Program-made: the position numbers and the translations under genes
Assembly: GCA_032560695.1 (NCBI GenBank)
Contig: JAWGHR010000002.1
Location: forward strand, 62,001-126,000
Source: Peptoniphilus_A harei_B
GTDB lineage: Bacteria > Bacillota > Clostridia > Tissierellales > Peptoniphilaceae
Direction of reading: 5' to 3'
Length of the DNA stretch: 64,000 nucleotides
Notes under the pieces: model-generated
The model's database searches: none
Told to the model about the DNA's origin: nothing
Seen by the model: the letters and a program-made list of their open reading frames with translations, nothing else
Shown: one piece after another, positions 50,413 to 59,254 of the stretch
Numbering within the stretch: the stretch's first letter is position 1
Layout of the letters: every line of letters begins with the position of its first letter

Positions 50413-51807
50413 TTGTTTGAAATTAATATAGATAAAAGTGATTACAAAAATATATTTTTTATTGGCATTGGTGGCATTTCCATGTCTGCTCTTGCAGAGT
50501 TAATGTTGGCTAAGGGTTACAAGGTTTACGGAAGCGACAGAAGTCCTTCCATTAATACAGAAAAATTAGAAAAAAATGGTGCTAAAATTTATTACGAACA
50601 CAAGAAAGAGCACATCCATGGAATGGACCTTGTTGTCTTTACAGATGCAATCTCCTTTGACAACGAAGAATATGTTGAAGCTGTAAAACAAAAAATAGAC
50701 CTTGTAGACCGTGCAAGTTTCCTTGGGGCAGTTATGAAGAACTACGACAAGTCTATTGCTGTTTCAGGCACTCATGGCAAGACTTCTACTACATCAATGA
50801 TTACAGAAATTATTAAGGACCTAGAATTAAATCCAACAATTATGCTTGGTGGTCAACTAAAGGACATTGATGGAAATATAAAAATTGGGGATGAAAAGTT
50901 ATTTTTAACAGAAGCCTGCGAGTACAAGGCAAACATCCTAAAGTATTTCCCAACAACAGAAATTATTTTAAATATTGACGAGGACCACCTAGATTACTTT
51001 GACAACATTGACCACATTATAAGAACTTTTAAGGGCTACGTTGATAACCTTACAGAAAGCGATTATGTAATTATAAATATTGATGAAGAAAATGTTAAGA
51101 CCCTCTTGCCTATCGAAAACTGCAATGTCTTTACTTTTGGAATAAAAAATCATGCAGACCTTATGGCTAAGAATATTGAATTTAATGAGGAGGGCTTCCC
51201 TACTTACGACCTCTACCTTAGGGGTGAAAAAGTTGCCCACGTTGAACTTTCAGTTCTCGGTAGACACAATATTTTAAATTCTCTTGCAGCTATTGGTGCA
51301 GCCTATGTCAATGGAATCTCTATCGAGGATTCTATTGCAGGTTTAAAAAATTATAGGGGCGTGGAAAGAAGACTAGAAGAGAAAGGATTTTTCAAAGGTT
51401 CCAAGGTTATGGACGATTATGCCCACCACCCAACTGAAATAAAATCATCTATTCATGCAATCAAAAATGCTTGCAAGGGTAAACTCTATACAGTTTTCCA
51501 ACCTCATACTTTTACAAGGACAAAGCTCCTTCTTGATGCCTTTGCCAACTCCTTTGATGAATCTGATGTAATTATCATCACTGATATTTATGCAGCTCGT
51601 GAAAAGGACTATGGCGATATTCATTCAAAGACTCTTAGAAATGCCATTGCCGATCATAGAGACAATGCCTTTTATATTTCTGGCTTTGAAGACATAGTTA
51701 AGTTTGTAAAAGAAAATATTTCTAAAGACGACATCTTCGTAACTATGGGAGCTGGCGACGTTTATAGAATTGGCGAAATGCTTTTAGATGAAGATGACAA
51801 TAAATAA
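50413..51807 (+). CDS. murC: UDP-N-acetylmuramate-alanine ligase
   Basis: This 464-aa MurC has the N-terminal nucleotide-binding segment IFFIGIGGISMSALAELML, P-loop GTHGKTST (119-126), TEACEYKANILKY and MDDYAHHPTEIKSSI, all family motifs. It adds L-alanine to UDP-MurNAc. The start is TTG with GGAGG 7 nt upstream. It is transcribed alone between spoVG and a terminator. Confidence 0.96.
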   Translation: MFEINIDKSDYKNIFFIGIGGISMSALAELMLAKGYKVYGSDRSPSINTEKLEKNGAKIYYEHKKEHIHGMDLVVFTDAISFDNEEYVEAVKQKIDLVDRASFLGAVMKNYDKSIAVSGTHGKTSTTSMITEIIKDLELNPTIMLGGQLKDIDGNIKIGDEKLFLTEACEYKANILKYFPTTEIILNIDEDHLDYFDNIDHIIRTFKGYVDNLTESDYVIINIDEENVKTLLPIENCNVFTFGIKNHADLMAKNIEFNEEGFPTYDLYLRGEKVAHVELSVLGRHNILNSLAAIGAAYVNGISIEDSIAGLKNYRGVERRLEEKGFFKGSKVMDDYAHHPTEIKSSIHAIKNACKGKLYTVFQPHTFTRTKLLLDAFANSFDESDVIIITDIYAAREKDYGDIHSKTLRNAIADHRDNAFYISGFEDIVKFVKENISKDDIFVTMGAGDVYRIGEMLLDEDDNK

Positions 51808-51814
51808 AAAAATT

Positions 51815-51839
51815 AGGAGCTCTAATGAGTTCCTTTTTT
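51815..51839 (+). terminator. Intrinsic terminator after murC
   Basis: AGGAGCTC and GAGTTCCT form an 8-bp stem (one G-T pair) around TAAT, followed by TTTTTT. Confidence 0.88.
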
Positions 51840-51865
51840 CTTGTTCTTATAAATTTAATTTCCTA

Positions 51866-51892
51866 AAAAAAAATCTCCCCTGAGGGAGATTT
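51866..51892. terminator. Bidirectional terminator between murC and the 51894 gene
   Basis: AAATCTCCC and GGGAGATTT form a perfect 9-bp stem with loop CTGA, flanked by A and T runs. It sits 2 nt from the stop codon of the 51894 gene. Confidence 0.9.
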
Positions 51893-51893
51893 T

Positions 51894-54167
51894 TTAGTTT
51901 AACAAGTTATTATCATTTTGATTTAAATTTTTATTATTTTGATTTGTATTTGAAGCATTGCTATTTGTTTCTAAGTTTTTATTGTTAATAGCATTATTAT
52001 CTTTGCTATTTTCATTAGACTTATTGTTTGAAACATTGTTCTTATTAGCTGAATTATTAGTTTCTGTATTAGCTTCAATATTTTTACTATCTAAGTCTTT
52101 CTTGTCTTCAAAATATGAAATTTCAATTTCACGACTTTCGTGAATATAATTTACATTCATATCTAAGTTTTCTGCAATAAACCTAATTGGCACATAAGTC
52201 CTGTCGCCCTTAATTATTGCAGCTTGGTCAATGGCAATTTCTTTTCCATCAACTGTAATTTTTTTAGAATCAATTGGAAGAATTATATTTTTGCCGTGAC
52301 TATTTACTGTTACAAGTCTATTATCTCCATCCCATTGAACGTCTCCACCTATTGCTTCGATTATAAACCTAAGTGGAACAAGGGTCCTTGAGTTTGAGAT
52401 AAATGGTTTCGCATCCATTTTCTTAGTTTGTCCGTTAACTGTGTAGTTCACATCATTTATCTTCATCTTTATAAGTCTTGTGTTTTCATCGTAAAGTGAA
52501 AGACTCGCACTTTTGTCTCCGAACTTAAGAATTATCTTTGGATTTTTTCCATAGTCATTAATTTTTATATTAAAATTATTTGGATTTACTTCAGCATTTA
52601 AATCTTCAAAGGAGTAGTTTAAAACTCTAGGAGAGATATTTATTTTTCTTCCCTTGTATTCTCCTGTAGCATCAACTTTAATTTCGCTGCCCTTCTTAAC
52701 AATATTGTTCTTTGTTGAAAGCTTTAAGTTGTTGTAGTTTGATGGGTCAGCTACATTGACTTCTTTGCTAAAGCCATCTCCCTTGTCAGCTTTAAGATTA
52801 ATGGCAAACTTGCCTGGAGTTAGTGGAAGATAAGTTTGACCATTTAAGATATTTGCACCATTAGAAGAATCTGAAATAGTGTAAGTTCTTGACTTTATAT
52901 CAATTGGATTTAAAAATTCATCCCAAGCTGATTTTAATTTTAGGTTAAGTTGTTCACCAACAATAGTGTCAACATCACTTTCAAATTTTCCACCAGCAAT
53001 TAAGCCAGTGTTTTTACTTGTGTTATAAACTCCAAGACCATTTACAACTTTTCTCTCAGCTCCATTCCTCTCTGGGTTTGTTGCCCTAGTCCTGTTAAGG
53101 TCTCCAAGATTTCTAACAGCCATGGCAGTTGATCCACCACCATCGAGATTCATTGCCTTATCTACTCCAAGGTCTAGCATAAATTGTGCAAGTTCACTAA
53201 TTGTTAGGCCCGCTGATCTCTTAGTCCTACCTTCAGCAGTTACAATATAAACTGTTTTTCCGTCTTGACTAATTCCAACAGCAGTCCTTGCTCTTACACC
53301 ATCAATGGAATTTATGTCTTTTGTGTATTTCTTAATAGCACCATTTTCAACTAAAAGTGCATGACCACCGATCATCATCTTCCAATTTCTGTTGGGTTCA
53401 ATGTTTGTTGTTATTCCTAGCTTGTCTCCAACTTTAACATTGTCTTGCATGAATTTCTCTGCATTTTCAGAAAATTGTAGGATTTTCTTTCCTTTTGGTA
53501 CTGCCATGTTTAAATTCTTCCTATAGGAAATTTGTTCAACTACATTGTTCTCTGAAAGAAGTAACTCTCCAGTTGTCTTGTCTCCTCTAGTCTTTGAAGT
53601 CCAAAAGGAATCATACATTTGGATTTTTGATTGGTGAGAATATTCTTTAGATGGTTGGTACCAATAAATTGTCTTATTTAGTCCATCTATTGGAAATGAC
53701 TTTCCATTTGTTGCAGTTACACTTCCAACAAACTTTGTTAGGTCAATAAAGGCTCTGTTGTTGCTGTCAATCCCAAAAGACCATAGATCAGTTAACACTG
53801 CTGGAGAAGATTTAATCTCTCCATTGATAACAGATGGTCCCAGTGGAGCTCCTTGCAACTTCATGGTAAAGAAGTCACCATTGACAAGGGCAACGGCATT
53901 AGTCCTGTTTGCCATTTGTGACACTGTGGCCTTGTTTGTGTAAGTTCCTCCACCTGCAACAGTATTTATCTTTACATGGGGATTATTTAAATCTACCTTT
54001 ATGACATTTGTCTCTGCATTCTTCTTGTTTCTTTTAACTTGATATGTGTATCTAACAACTCCAGGAGCAATGGGCTCTTGGAATAGCAGTTTGTTCTCTG
54101 CAAATACATTTGAACTTATTAAGAGAAAAAATAAGATCAATGCAATACTAATTTTTTTCTTATTCAT
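51894..54167 (-). CDS. Secreted phosphodiester glycosidase (NAGPA)-like protein
   Basis: This 757-aa protein has a signal peptide (ISIALILFFLLISSNVFA). A phosphodiester glycosidase (NAGPA/DUF2233) domain follows (about 50-395), with VALVNGDFFTMKLQGAPLGPSV, GVRARTAVGISQDGKTVYIVTAEG and DLGVDKAMNLDGGGSTAMAVRN. A region of about 165 residues follows with bacterial Ig-like character. Then come copper-amine-oxidase-N-like repeats (about 565-690, VNGQTKKMDAKPF... SRTLVPLRFI and DRTYVPIRFIAENL) and a 70-residue Asn/Lys/Ser tail. It probably binds the wall and cuts a glycosyl phosphodiester such as a wall polymer. No sortase motif. Confidence 0.85.
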   Translation of the reverse strand: MNKKKISIALILFFLLISSNVFAENKLLFQEPIAPGVVRYTYQVKRNKKNAETNVIKVDLNNPHVKINTVAGGGTYTNKATVSQMANRTNAVALVNGDFFTMKLQGAPLGPSVINGEIKSSPAVLTDLWSFGIDSNNRAFIDLTKFVGSVTATNGKSFPIDGLNKTIYWYQPSKEYSHQSKIQMYDSFWTSKTRGDKTTGELLLSENNVVEQISYRKNLNMAVPKGKKILQFSENAEKFMQDNVKVGDKLGITTNIEPNRNWKMMIGGHALLVENGAIKKYTKDINSIDGVRARTAVGISQDGKTVYIVTAEGRTKRSAGLTISELAQFMLDLGVDKAMNLDGGGSTAMAVRNLGDLNRTRATNPERNGAERKVVNGLGVYNTSKNTGLIAGGKFESDVDTIVGEQLNLKLKSAWDEFLNPIDIKSRTYTISDSSNGANILNGQTYLPLTPGKFAINLKADKGDGFSKEVNVADPSNYNNLKLSTKNNIVKKGSEIKVDATGEYKGRKINISPRVLNYSFEDLNAEVNPNNFNIKINDYGKNPKIILKFGDKSASLSLYDENTRLIKMKINDVNYTVNGQTKKMDAKPFISNSRTLVPLRFIIEAIGGDVQWDGDNRLVTVNSHGKNIILPIDSKKITVDGKEIAIDQAAIIKGDRTYVPIRFIAENLDMNVNYIHESREIEISYFEDKKDLDSKNIEANTETNNSANKNNVSNNKSNENSKDNNAINNKNLETNSNASNTNQNNKNLNQNDNNLLN

Positions 54168-54191
54168 TTAATCTACCTCACTTAATTAAAA

Positions 54192-54220
54192 ATTATAAAT
54201 CATAGTCACGCCTTTCTCAA
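54192..54220 (-). promoter_or_regulatory. Promoter of the glycosidase-like gene
   Basis: On the minus strand TTGAGA and TATAAT are separated by 17 nt, about 25 nt before the ATG. Upstream GACCTAG and CTAGGTC (around 54266-54302) form a wide inverted repeat of unknown purpose. Confidence 0.6.
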
Positions 54221-54324
54221 AGAATATTGAGACTTGTAACAAAAACTTAATTAAGAATGACAAATGACCTAGACAAGAAAATCTTAAATCCTCAGCTAGG
54301 TCTTTTTAAAATAAATTTTTTAAA

Positions 54325-54352
54325 TAAAAAATATCCTGTCGTCCAGGATATT
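54325..54352 (-). terminator. Intrinsic terminator after aminotransferase
   Basis: AATATCCTG and CAGGATATT form a perfect 9-bp stem with a 5-nt loop, followed by TTTTTA on the minus strand. Confidence 0.92.
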
Positions 54353-54359
54353 CTTCATC

Positions 54360-55427
54360 TTATTTTTTTAGAATTTCGTCAAAAGTTTTTGTGAATTCTT
54401 TTATATTTTCTAGTTTAGTATCGCCCATGTGACCAACCCTAAAAGTCTTGCCTGCAAGTTTTCCATAACCATTAGAAATTAAAAATCCTTTTTTAATAAA
54501 TTCTTGGCTTACTTTATCAAACTCCAAGTTCTTTGTATTCTTTACACAAGTTATTGTTGGAGAAAGATACTTCTTATTACCAAAGATTTCAAAGTTCTCA
54601 TTGGCCCATTTCTTAAAGTATTGGGACATTTCTTCATGCCTTTTATATCTGTTTTCAAGTCCTTCTTCATTAACAATATAGTTTAGTTGATATTCAGCAG
54701 CAACCATATTAGAAATAGCTGGAGTTGATGGATATTGGTAGTTGTGTTCTTTTACATACTTGTATAAAAGAAGTAAGTCAAAGTAGTGGCCTCTATTCTC
54801 AACAGTATTTGCCTTTTCTACTGCCTTTTGTGAAAAAGATGCAAAGCTAAGACCTGGTACAAGACTTAGACATTTTTGTGAAGAAGTAATTGCAATATCA
54901 ATGCCATACTTATCTTGATCAATTGGAGTTCCTCCAGCTGAACTTACAGTATCAAGTGCCCAAACAATGTCAGGATACTTGTCAATAACAGGCTTTAATT
55001 CAGCTAAGTTATTTAAGATACCTGAAGATGTTTCGTTGTGAGTTATACCAACAAAATCATATTCCTTTGCCTTTAAAGCTTCTTCTAACTTATTTGGATC
55101 AGTTACTTCTCCATCATCTGATCTTAAGATGTCGGTCTCTATTCCATTTTCAAGTCCAAGTCTTTGCCATAGGTCTCCAAAGGATCCTATAGAACAAATA
55201 AGAGCCCTCTTCTTAGTGCAGGACCTAATAGCACCCTCCATTAGGCCAGTACCTGATGATGTTGAAACAAGAATTGCTTCCTTTGTTCCAAATATCTTTT
55301 GCATATTTATTGTAATTGATTTTTGAACTTCTGTTGCTTCCTTAGTTCTATGTCCAATAACAGGCTTTTCAAATTCCTTTAAAACTTCGCTGCGAACAGA
55401 CACAGGACCGGGTAAAAATAATTTCAT
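54360..55427 (-). CDS. Class V PLP aminotransferase (alanine-glyoxylate/serine-pyruvate type)
   Basis: This 355-aa enzyme begins LFLPGPVSVRSEVLKEFEKPVIGHRTKE, typical of alanine-glyoxylate/serine-pyruvate aminotransferases. The PLP aspartate is in WALDTVSS (about 157-164), the Schiff-base Lys185 in SSQKCLSL, and GHMGDTKLENI is the C-terminal substrate segment. Possible roles are serine, alanine or phosphonate-linked metabolism; the neighbours give no hint. It stands alone with a TTGACG-17-TATTAT promoter and a terminator. Substrate open. Confidence 0.88.
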   Translation of the reverse strand: MKLFLPGPVSVRSEVLKEFEKPVIGHRTKEATEVQKSITINMQKIFGTKEAILVSTSSGTGLMEGAIRSCTKKRALICSIGSFGDLWQRLGLENGIETDILRSDDGEVTDPNKLEEALKAKEYDFVGITHNETSSGILNNLAELKPVIDKYPDIVWALDTVSSAGGTPIDQDKYGIDIAITSSQKCLSLVPGLSFASFSQKAVEKANTVENRGHYFDLLLLYKYVKEHNYQYPSTPAISNMVAAEYQLNYIVNEEGLENRYKRHEEMSQYFKKWANENFEIFGNKKYLSPTITCVKNTKNLEFDKVSQEFIKKGFLISNGYGKLAGKTFRVGHMGDTKLENIKEFTKTFDEILKK

Positions 55428-55453
55428 TTTTGTTCCCCCTTATCTATTAAAAA

Positions 55454-55482
55454 ATAATAATACAAATAAAATTTATCGTCAA
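55454..55482 (-). promoter_or_regulatory. Promoter of aminotransferase gene
   Basis: On the minus strand TTGACG and TATTAT are separated by 17 nt. The rest of the 55428-55670 gap is AT-rich with no gene. Confidence 0.55.
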
Positions 55483-55633
55483 ATAAAAATCTTTGTAAGA
55501 CTATCTATAATAATTTTGTACAAACCCTTTAGGTTTTATTTATACCACAGAAATTGAACCTTCAATCAAACTAAGACTTGTTACAAAAAACCATTAAATA
55601 GAATCCAATAATTTGTTTAAATATTTTCATCCA

Positions 55634-55659
55634 ATAAAAAACTCTGTCCTAAGACAGAG
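55634..55659 (-). terminator. Intrinsic terminator after PIN/TRAM gene
   Basis: CTCTGTC and GACAGAG form a perfect 7-bp stem with a 4-nt loop, followed by TTTTTTATT on the minus strand. Confidence 0.92.
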
Positions 55660-55670
55660 CTAAAATACAA

Positions 55671-56780
55671 TTATTTTAATTTTGCAAAAATCATCTTACC
55701 TGCTGAAGTTTGAAGAGCTGATGTAACTACAACATTTACCTTTTCTCCAATTAAGTCCTTGCCATTTTCAACAACTATCATAGTACCGTCATCTAAATAA
55801 GCTAGACCTTGGTTGTGCTCCTTACCTTCTCTTACAATTAATATGTCCATCTCTTCGCCAGGAAGATACAGAGGCTTAACTGCATTGGCAAGCTCATTAA
55901 TATTTAAAACCTCAAGGTTTTGAACTCTAGCCACCTTGTTTAAATTATAATCATTTGTGACGATTTTTCCATTTAAATCAATGGCAAGTTTTAAAAGTTT
56001 TGAATCCACTTCAGGTATTTCTTCAATTTTTCCTTTGAAGATTATGACTTCAACATTTTTTAGTTCTTGAATTTCTGCAACAGTATCAAGACCTCTTCTA
56101 CCACGATTTCTCTTTAAGCCATCAGCAGAATCAGCTATGTGTTGTAATTCTTCAAGTACAAAAACTGGAACAACAAGAGGGCCTTCAATAAATCCTGCCC
56201 TTGCTATGTCAAGTATTCTTCCGTCAATAATAACAGAAGTATCCAAGACCTTTGGAATGCCTGTGTAATCCTTTACCACATCCTTGGGCTTTACACTTTT
56301 CTTAGCAGCCAATGATGTGAGATCCCTTACTTTTTCTGATATAGTGTCCTTGTTTGACATCCCAATACTAAGACCTAAATAACCAAGCATACCATATAGT
56401 AATATTGAAATTACTGAACCCACATAAGGGATTGGAATCTTGTAAATAGGTTGCGAAACTAAGAATGCAATTATGAGACCAAGAATTAGTCCCACAGCGC
56501 CTAGTATTACTTCTGTAAAAGATTTCTTTTGGATTTGTCTTTCCCATATAACCAACAAATCTTCCAAAGCACTGAAAGCCTTTGGAGAAAGTATAAAAAA
56601 TATAAGTGCAAATAAAATTATAACAACAACAGAAATACCTGTTATGATTTTTTGGCTACCAATAGCTTTTACATACTCCATATCTGATAAAACAGATACA
56701 ATAAAAATACCTACTAATGCGCCTATTACAGTAAATAGAAACTTAAATATTTTGGACACAATTTTTCGGTTTTTGCTAAT
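55671..56780 (-). CDS. PIN/TRAM membrane protein (YacL type), probable ATT start
   Basis: This 369-aa protein has four membrane segments in its first 150 residues. A PIN nuclease-like domain with the conserved Asp in VLDTSVIIDGRI and KLLKLAIDLNGKIVTNDYNLNKVA follows, then a C-terminal TRAM domain. The ribosome-binding site AAGGAGGG lies 7 nt before an in-frame ATT at 56780 that gives MSKNRKIVSKIFKF, while the first ordinary start (GTG 56759) is about 30 nt from any such site. carD lies 12 nt upstream. In many Firmicutes carD, yacL and ispD are adjacent. Confidence 0.85.
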   Translation of the reverse strand: MSKNRKIVSKIFKFLFTVIGALVGIFIVSVLSDMEYVKAIGSQKIITGISVVVIILFALIFFILSPKAFSALEDLLVIWERQIQKKSFTEVILGAVGLILGLIIAFLVSQPIYKIPIPYVGSVISILLYGMLGYLGLSIGMSNKDTISEKVRDLTSLAAKKSVKPKDVVKDYTGIPKVLDTSVIIDGRILDIARAGFIEGPLVVPVFVLEELQHIADSADGLKRNRGRRGLDTVAEIQELKNVEVIIFKGKIEEIPEVDSKLLKLAIDLNGKIVTNDYNLNKVARVQNLEVLNINELANAVKPLYLPGEEMDILIVREGKEHNQGLAYLDDGTMIVVENGKDLIGEKVNVVVTSALQTSAGKMIFAKLK

Positions 56781-56792
56781 AAAAATCCCTCC

Positions 56793-57275
56793 TTATCCAA
56801 AAATGGCATCATCAATTAATTTTGTCACTTCTTCAACATTTTTACCAAAAACAAGAACCATCTCCGATACAATAATCTGTTTTGCTTCAGTCAAAATTTT
56901 TCTCTCGCCAGTTGATAGGGATTTTTCTCTATCAAGGTTTTCAAGACACCTAACAACATCAGCAATTTCGGTTAAGTCGCCAGATTTTATCTTGTCAAGA
57001 TTGTATCTATATCTTCTATTCCAATTTTTTGGCATAGAAATTTCCTCTTCAGAAGACAGAGCTTTTAAAACCGTCTCCATAGTCTCAGTGTCAGAAATAT
57101 CTCTAACACCAATTTCTTCTGCATTTTTTACAGGCACCATGACCTTAAGGTCATTTATAGGCAACCTCATTATGTAGTACTTGTGAACATCTCCAAGGAT
57201 TTCTCTCTCTTCAATTGCTACAATTTCACCGGCACCATGCATAGGATATACAATCTTATCACCAATATTAAACAT
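56793..57275 (-). CDS. carD: CarD-family transcriptional regulator
   Basis: This 160-aa protein has the RNA polymerase-interacting domain MFNIGDKIVYPMHGAGEIVAIEEREILGDVHKYYIMRLP and a helical C-terminal domain (RRYRYNLDKIKSGDLTEIADVVRCL) that contacts the promoter upstream edge. CarD proteins stabilise open complexes at rRNA and other promoters. GGAGGT precedes the ATG. Confidence 0.93.
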   Translation of the reverse strand: MFNIGDKIVYPMHGAGEIVAIEEREILGDVHKYYIMRLPINDLKVMVPVKNAEEIGVRDISDTETMETVLKALSSEEEISMPKNWNRRYRYNLDKIKSGDLTEIADVVRCLENLDREKSLSTGERKILTEAKQIIVSEMVLVFGKNVEEVTKLIDDAIFG

Positions 57276-57302
57276 TTTTTACCTCCTATTGTCCCTTATA
57301 CT

Positions 57303-57331
57303 AGTATAACAGAGCTTTTTAGAAAAGTAAA
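57303..57331 (-). promoter_or_regulatory. Promoter of carD operon
   Basis: On the minus strand TTTACT and TATACT are separated by 17 nt, with TGT just before the -10 giving an extended -10. It ends about 28 nt before the CarD ATG. Confidence 0.65.
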
Positions 57332-57490
57332 CGTAATACTATATCATAATCTATTGAATTATGCAAAGATTTTTTGGTGATTTTTTATTTTTATTTATTA
57401 TAATTTTTCATTGTGAAAGATATAGATGGGTAATGTGAAATTTTATTGACGTAAATTAAAAAACTATTAAATATTTTATTAATTTTTATT

Positions 57491-57796
57491 GAGAACTTTG
57501 TAAAAGAATTCCACTTCACAGGACTTAATGACTTTTCTTTTTATTCTTAATTTGTTAAAGCTTAAGACTTTATAAATATTCCCTATTTAGTAAGCACTTA
57601 TGACTTCGTTATTATATTCTACTTAATAGCATCTTAGGACTTCATTATTATAATCTTCTTTAAAACATCTTAAGACTTTATAAATATTTTTAAATTAATA
57701 CCGCCTTACAACTCCATAATTATTTTCTTCTTTATAGCATCTTATGACTTTGTAAATTTTTTCACTTAATAACATGTTTCAAGCTGTTATCTAACT
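57491..57796. repeat. 18-bp tandem array C (17 monomers, 36-bp super-period)
   Basis: Seventeen 18-bp monomers lie in register from 57491 to 57796. From 57563 they alternate between an A type (TATGACTTnnTAAnnATT) and a B type (about TTCTACTTAATAGCATCT), giving a 36-bp period at 57563, 57599, 57635, 57671, 57707 and 57743. The monomers at 57563 and 57671 are identical. The rest of the gap 57276-57894 holds the CarD promoter, 57332-57490 with nothing I recognise, and the CoA-transferase terminator. Confidence 0.85.
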
Positions 57797-57853
57797 CCTC
57801 CTCACACTTTTAGCAATCTTGAATTTTTCTTGTATTGATATTTGATTCAGAGC

Positions 57854-57882
57854 ATAAAAAATCCCCTGAAAGATCAGGGGAT
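57854..57882 (-). terminator. Intrinsic terminator after CoA-transferase
   Basis: ATCCCCTGA and TCAGGGGAT form a perfect 9-bp stem with a 4-nt loop, followed by TTTTTTAT on the minus strand, 12 nt after the stop codon. Confidence 0.92.
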
Positions 57883-57894
57883 ATAGTTTATATA

Positions 57895-59238
57895 TTATCT
57901 CTTGTTAGTTCTTCTCCAGATATTCATTTTTTCTGCTTCCTTAATTAGGTCATCCCTAAATTCTGGTGCAGCTATGTTAATGATACCTTCTGCTCTTTGC
58001 CATGTTGATTGGCCCTTGCAGTTGAACTTACCATATTCAGTTACTAACCAGTGAGTGTTAGGTCTTGCAGCTGTAATAGCTGAGAATGTTTCAAAGTTTG
58101 GAACTATTCTAGATTCTTCCTTGCCTGTCTTCTTGTTCATAAATTTAGAAGATAAACAGATAAAGGATTTTCCACCCTTAGATAAATAAGCTCCTAGAAC
58201 AAAGTCAAGTTGTCCACCAGCTCCAGAAATGTGTTTTGCTCCTGAAGATTCAGAACTTACTTGTCCAAATAAATCTATATTTACTGCATTGTTAATTGAA
58301 ACAAAGTTATCGATTTGTGCAATAACTCTTGCATCATTTGTGTATGAAACTGGTGCAGCCATTGCATCTGCATTGAAGTTTAAATATTCATACATTTCCT
58401 TAGAACCAGCGGCAAATCCATAAGCTTGTCTAAATCTGTCAATATTCTTTTTAGCACCTGTGATTTTTCCTTTTTTTGCCATGTCAACAAAAGCATCAAC
58501 ATACATTTCTGTATGAACTCCAAGGTCTTTTAGGTCAGAATCTGCAATTAGCGATCCCACTGCGTTTGGCATTCCACCAATTCCAAGTTGAAGTGTTGCA
58601 CCATTAGGAATTTCTTCAACAATTAATTCTGCAACCTTTTTGTCAACTTCACCGAAGCTTCCCTTAGGAAGTGTTGCAATTTCAGGATTATCTCCTTCAA
58701 TAATATAGTCAACATCTTTAATATTTATTTCATGTTCAAAACCACCAAGACAAGTTGGCATATTTTCATTTATTTCTATAATAACTTTGTCAGCAACTTC
58801 AGTAACTGCTCTTAAATGAGATGCATTAAGTCCAAAGTTGAAGTTACCGTGTTTATCCATTGGAGGAGTAACAATAACTGCTATATCAACTTTACAGTTT
58901 TCTCTATACCATCTAGGTAATTCAGAATATCTTAGTGGGGCGTAAAATCCACCTGGTGTTTTGTTAATTCTTGATCTATCAGGTCCACCAGCGTGCCAAG
59001 AATTCCAAACAACTTTTTCTCCTTCAGGATCTTTTTTAAATACTTCTGGTTCCCAAAGAAGAACCCCGCCTCTTAAATAAATTTCATTTAATTCATCAAG
59101 TCTTTCAGCAAGAGCTTTATCAAATGCAACAGGAGTACTACCAGCCCAAGCGTAGTCAATCCACATATTATCTTTTACCATTTGTGCAGCTTCTTTTACT
59201 GAAATAAGTTTTTCCTTATATTCCTTAGAATAATCCAT
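57895..59238 (-). CDS. Butyryl-CoA:acetate CoA-transferase-like enzyme
   Basis: This 447-aa acetyl-CoA hydrolase/transferase family protein has GIGGMPNAVGSLIADSDL, HTEMYVDAFVDM (the family's catalytic-Glu region) and SESSGAKHISGAGGQLDFVLGAYLSKGGKSFICL. These closely resemble the butyrate/4-hydroxybutyrate CoA-transferases that finish butyrate formation in anaerobes. Best guess is transfer of CoA from butyryl-CoA to acetate; related acyl groups cannot be excluded. It lies 16 nt downstream of the AddA-like gene and shares its unit, with GGAGG before the ATG. Confidence 0.85.
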   Translation of the reverse strand: MDYSKEYKEKLISVKEAAQMVKDNMWIDYAWAGSTPVAFDKALAERLDELNEIYLRGGVLLWEPEVFKKDPEGEKVVWNSWHAGGPDRSRINKTPGGFYAPLRYSELPRWYRENCKVDIAVIVTPPMDKHGNFNFGLNASHLRAVTEVADKVIIEINENMPTCLGGFEHEINIKDVDYIIEGDNPEIATLPKGSFGEVDKKVAELIVEEIPNGATLQLGIGGMPNAVGSLIADSDLKDLGVHTEMYVDAFVDMAKKGKITGAKKNIDRFRQAYGFAAGSKEMYEYLNFNADAMAAPVSYTNDARVIAQIDNFVSINNAVNIDLFGQVSSESSGAKHISGAGGQLDFVLGAYLSKGGKSFICLSSKFMNKKTGKEESRIVPNFETFSAITAARPNTHWLVTEYGKFNCKGQSTWQRAEGIINIAAPEFRDDLIKEAEKMNIWRRTNKR

Positions 59239-59254
59239 ATTTCCTCCTTTAAAA

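Noticed and set aside
54266..54302. Plus-strand terminator GACCTAG/CTAGGTC with five T
   Set aside because: The stem is 7 bp with a loop of over 20 nt and no plus-strand gene lies upstream, so it is recorded only as an inverted repeat.
57491..57796. CRISPR array
   Set aside because: The periodicity is 18 bp with degenerate monomers throughout; there are no conserved repeats separated by unique spacers and no cas genes.
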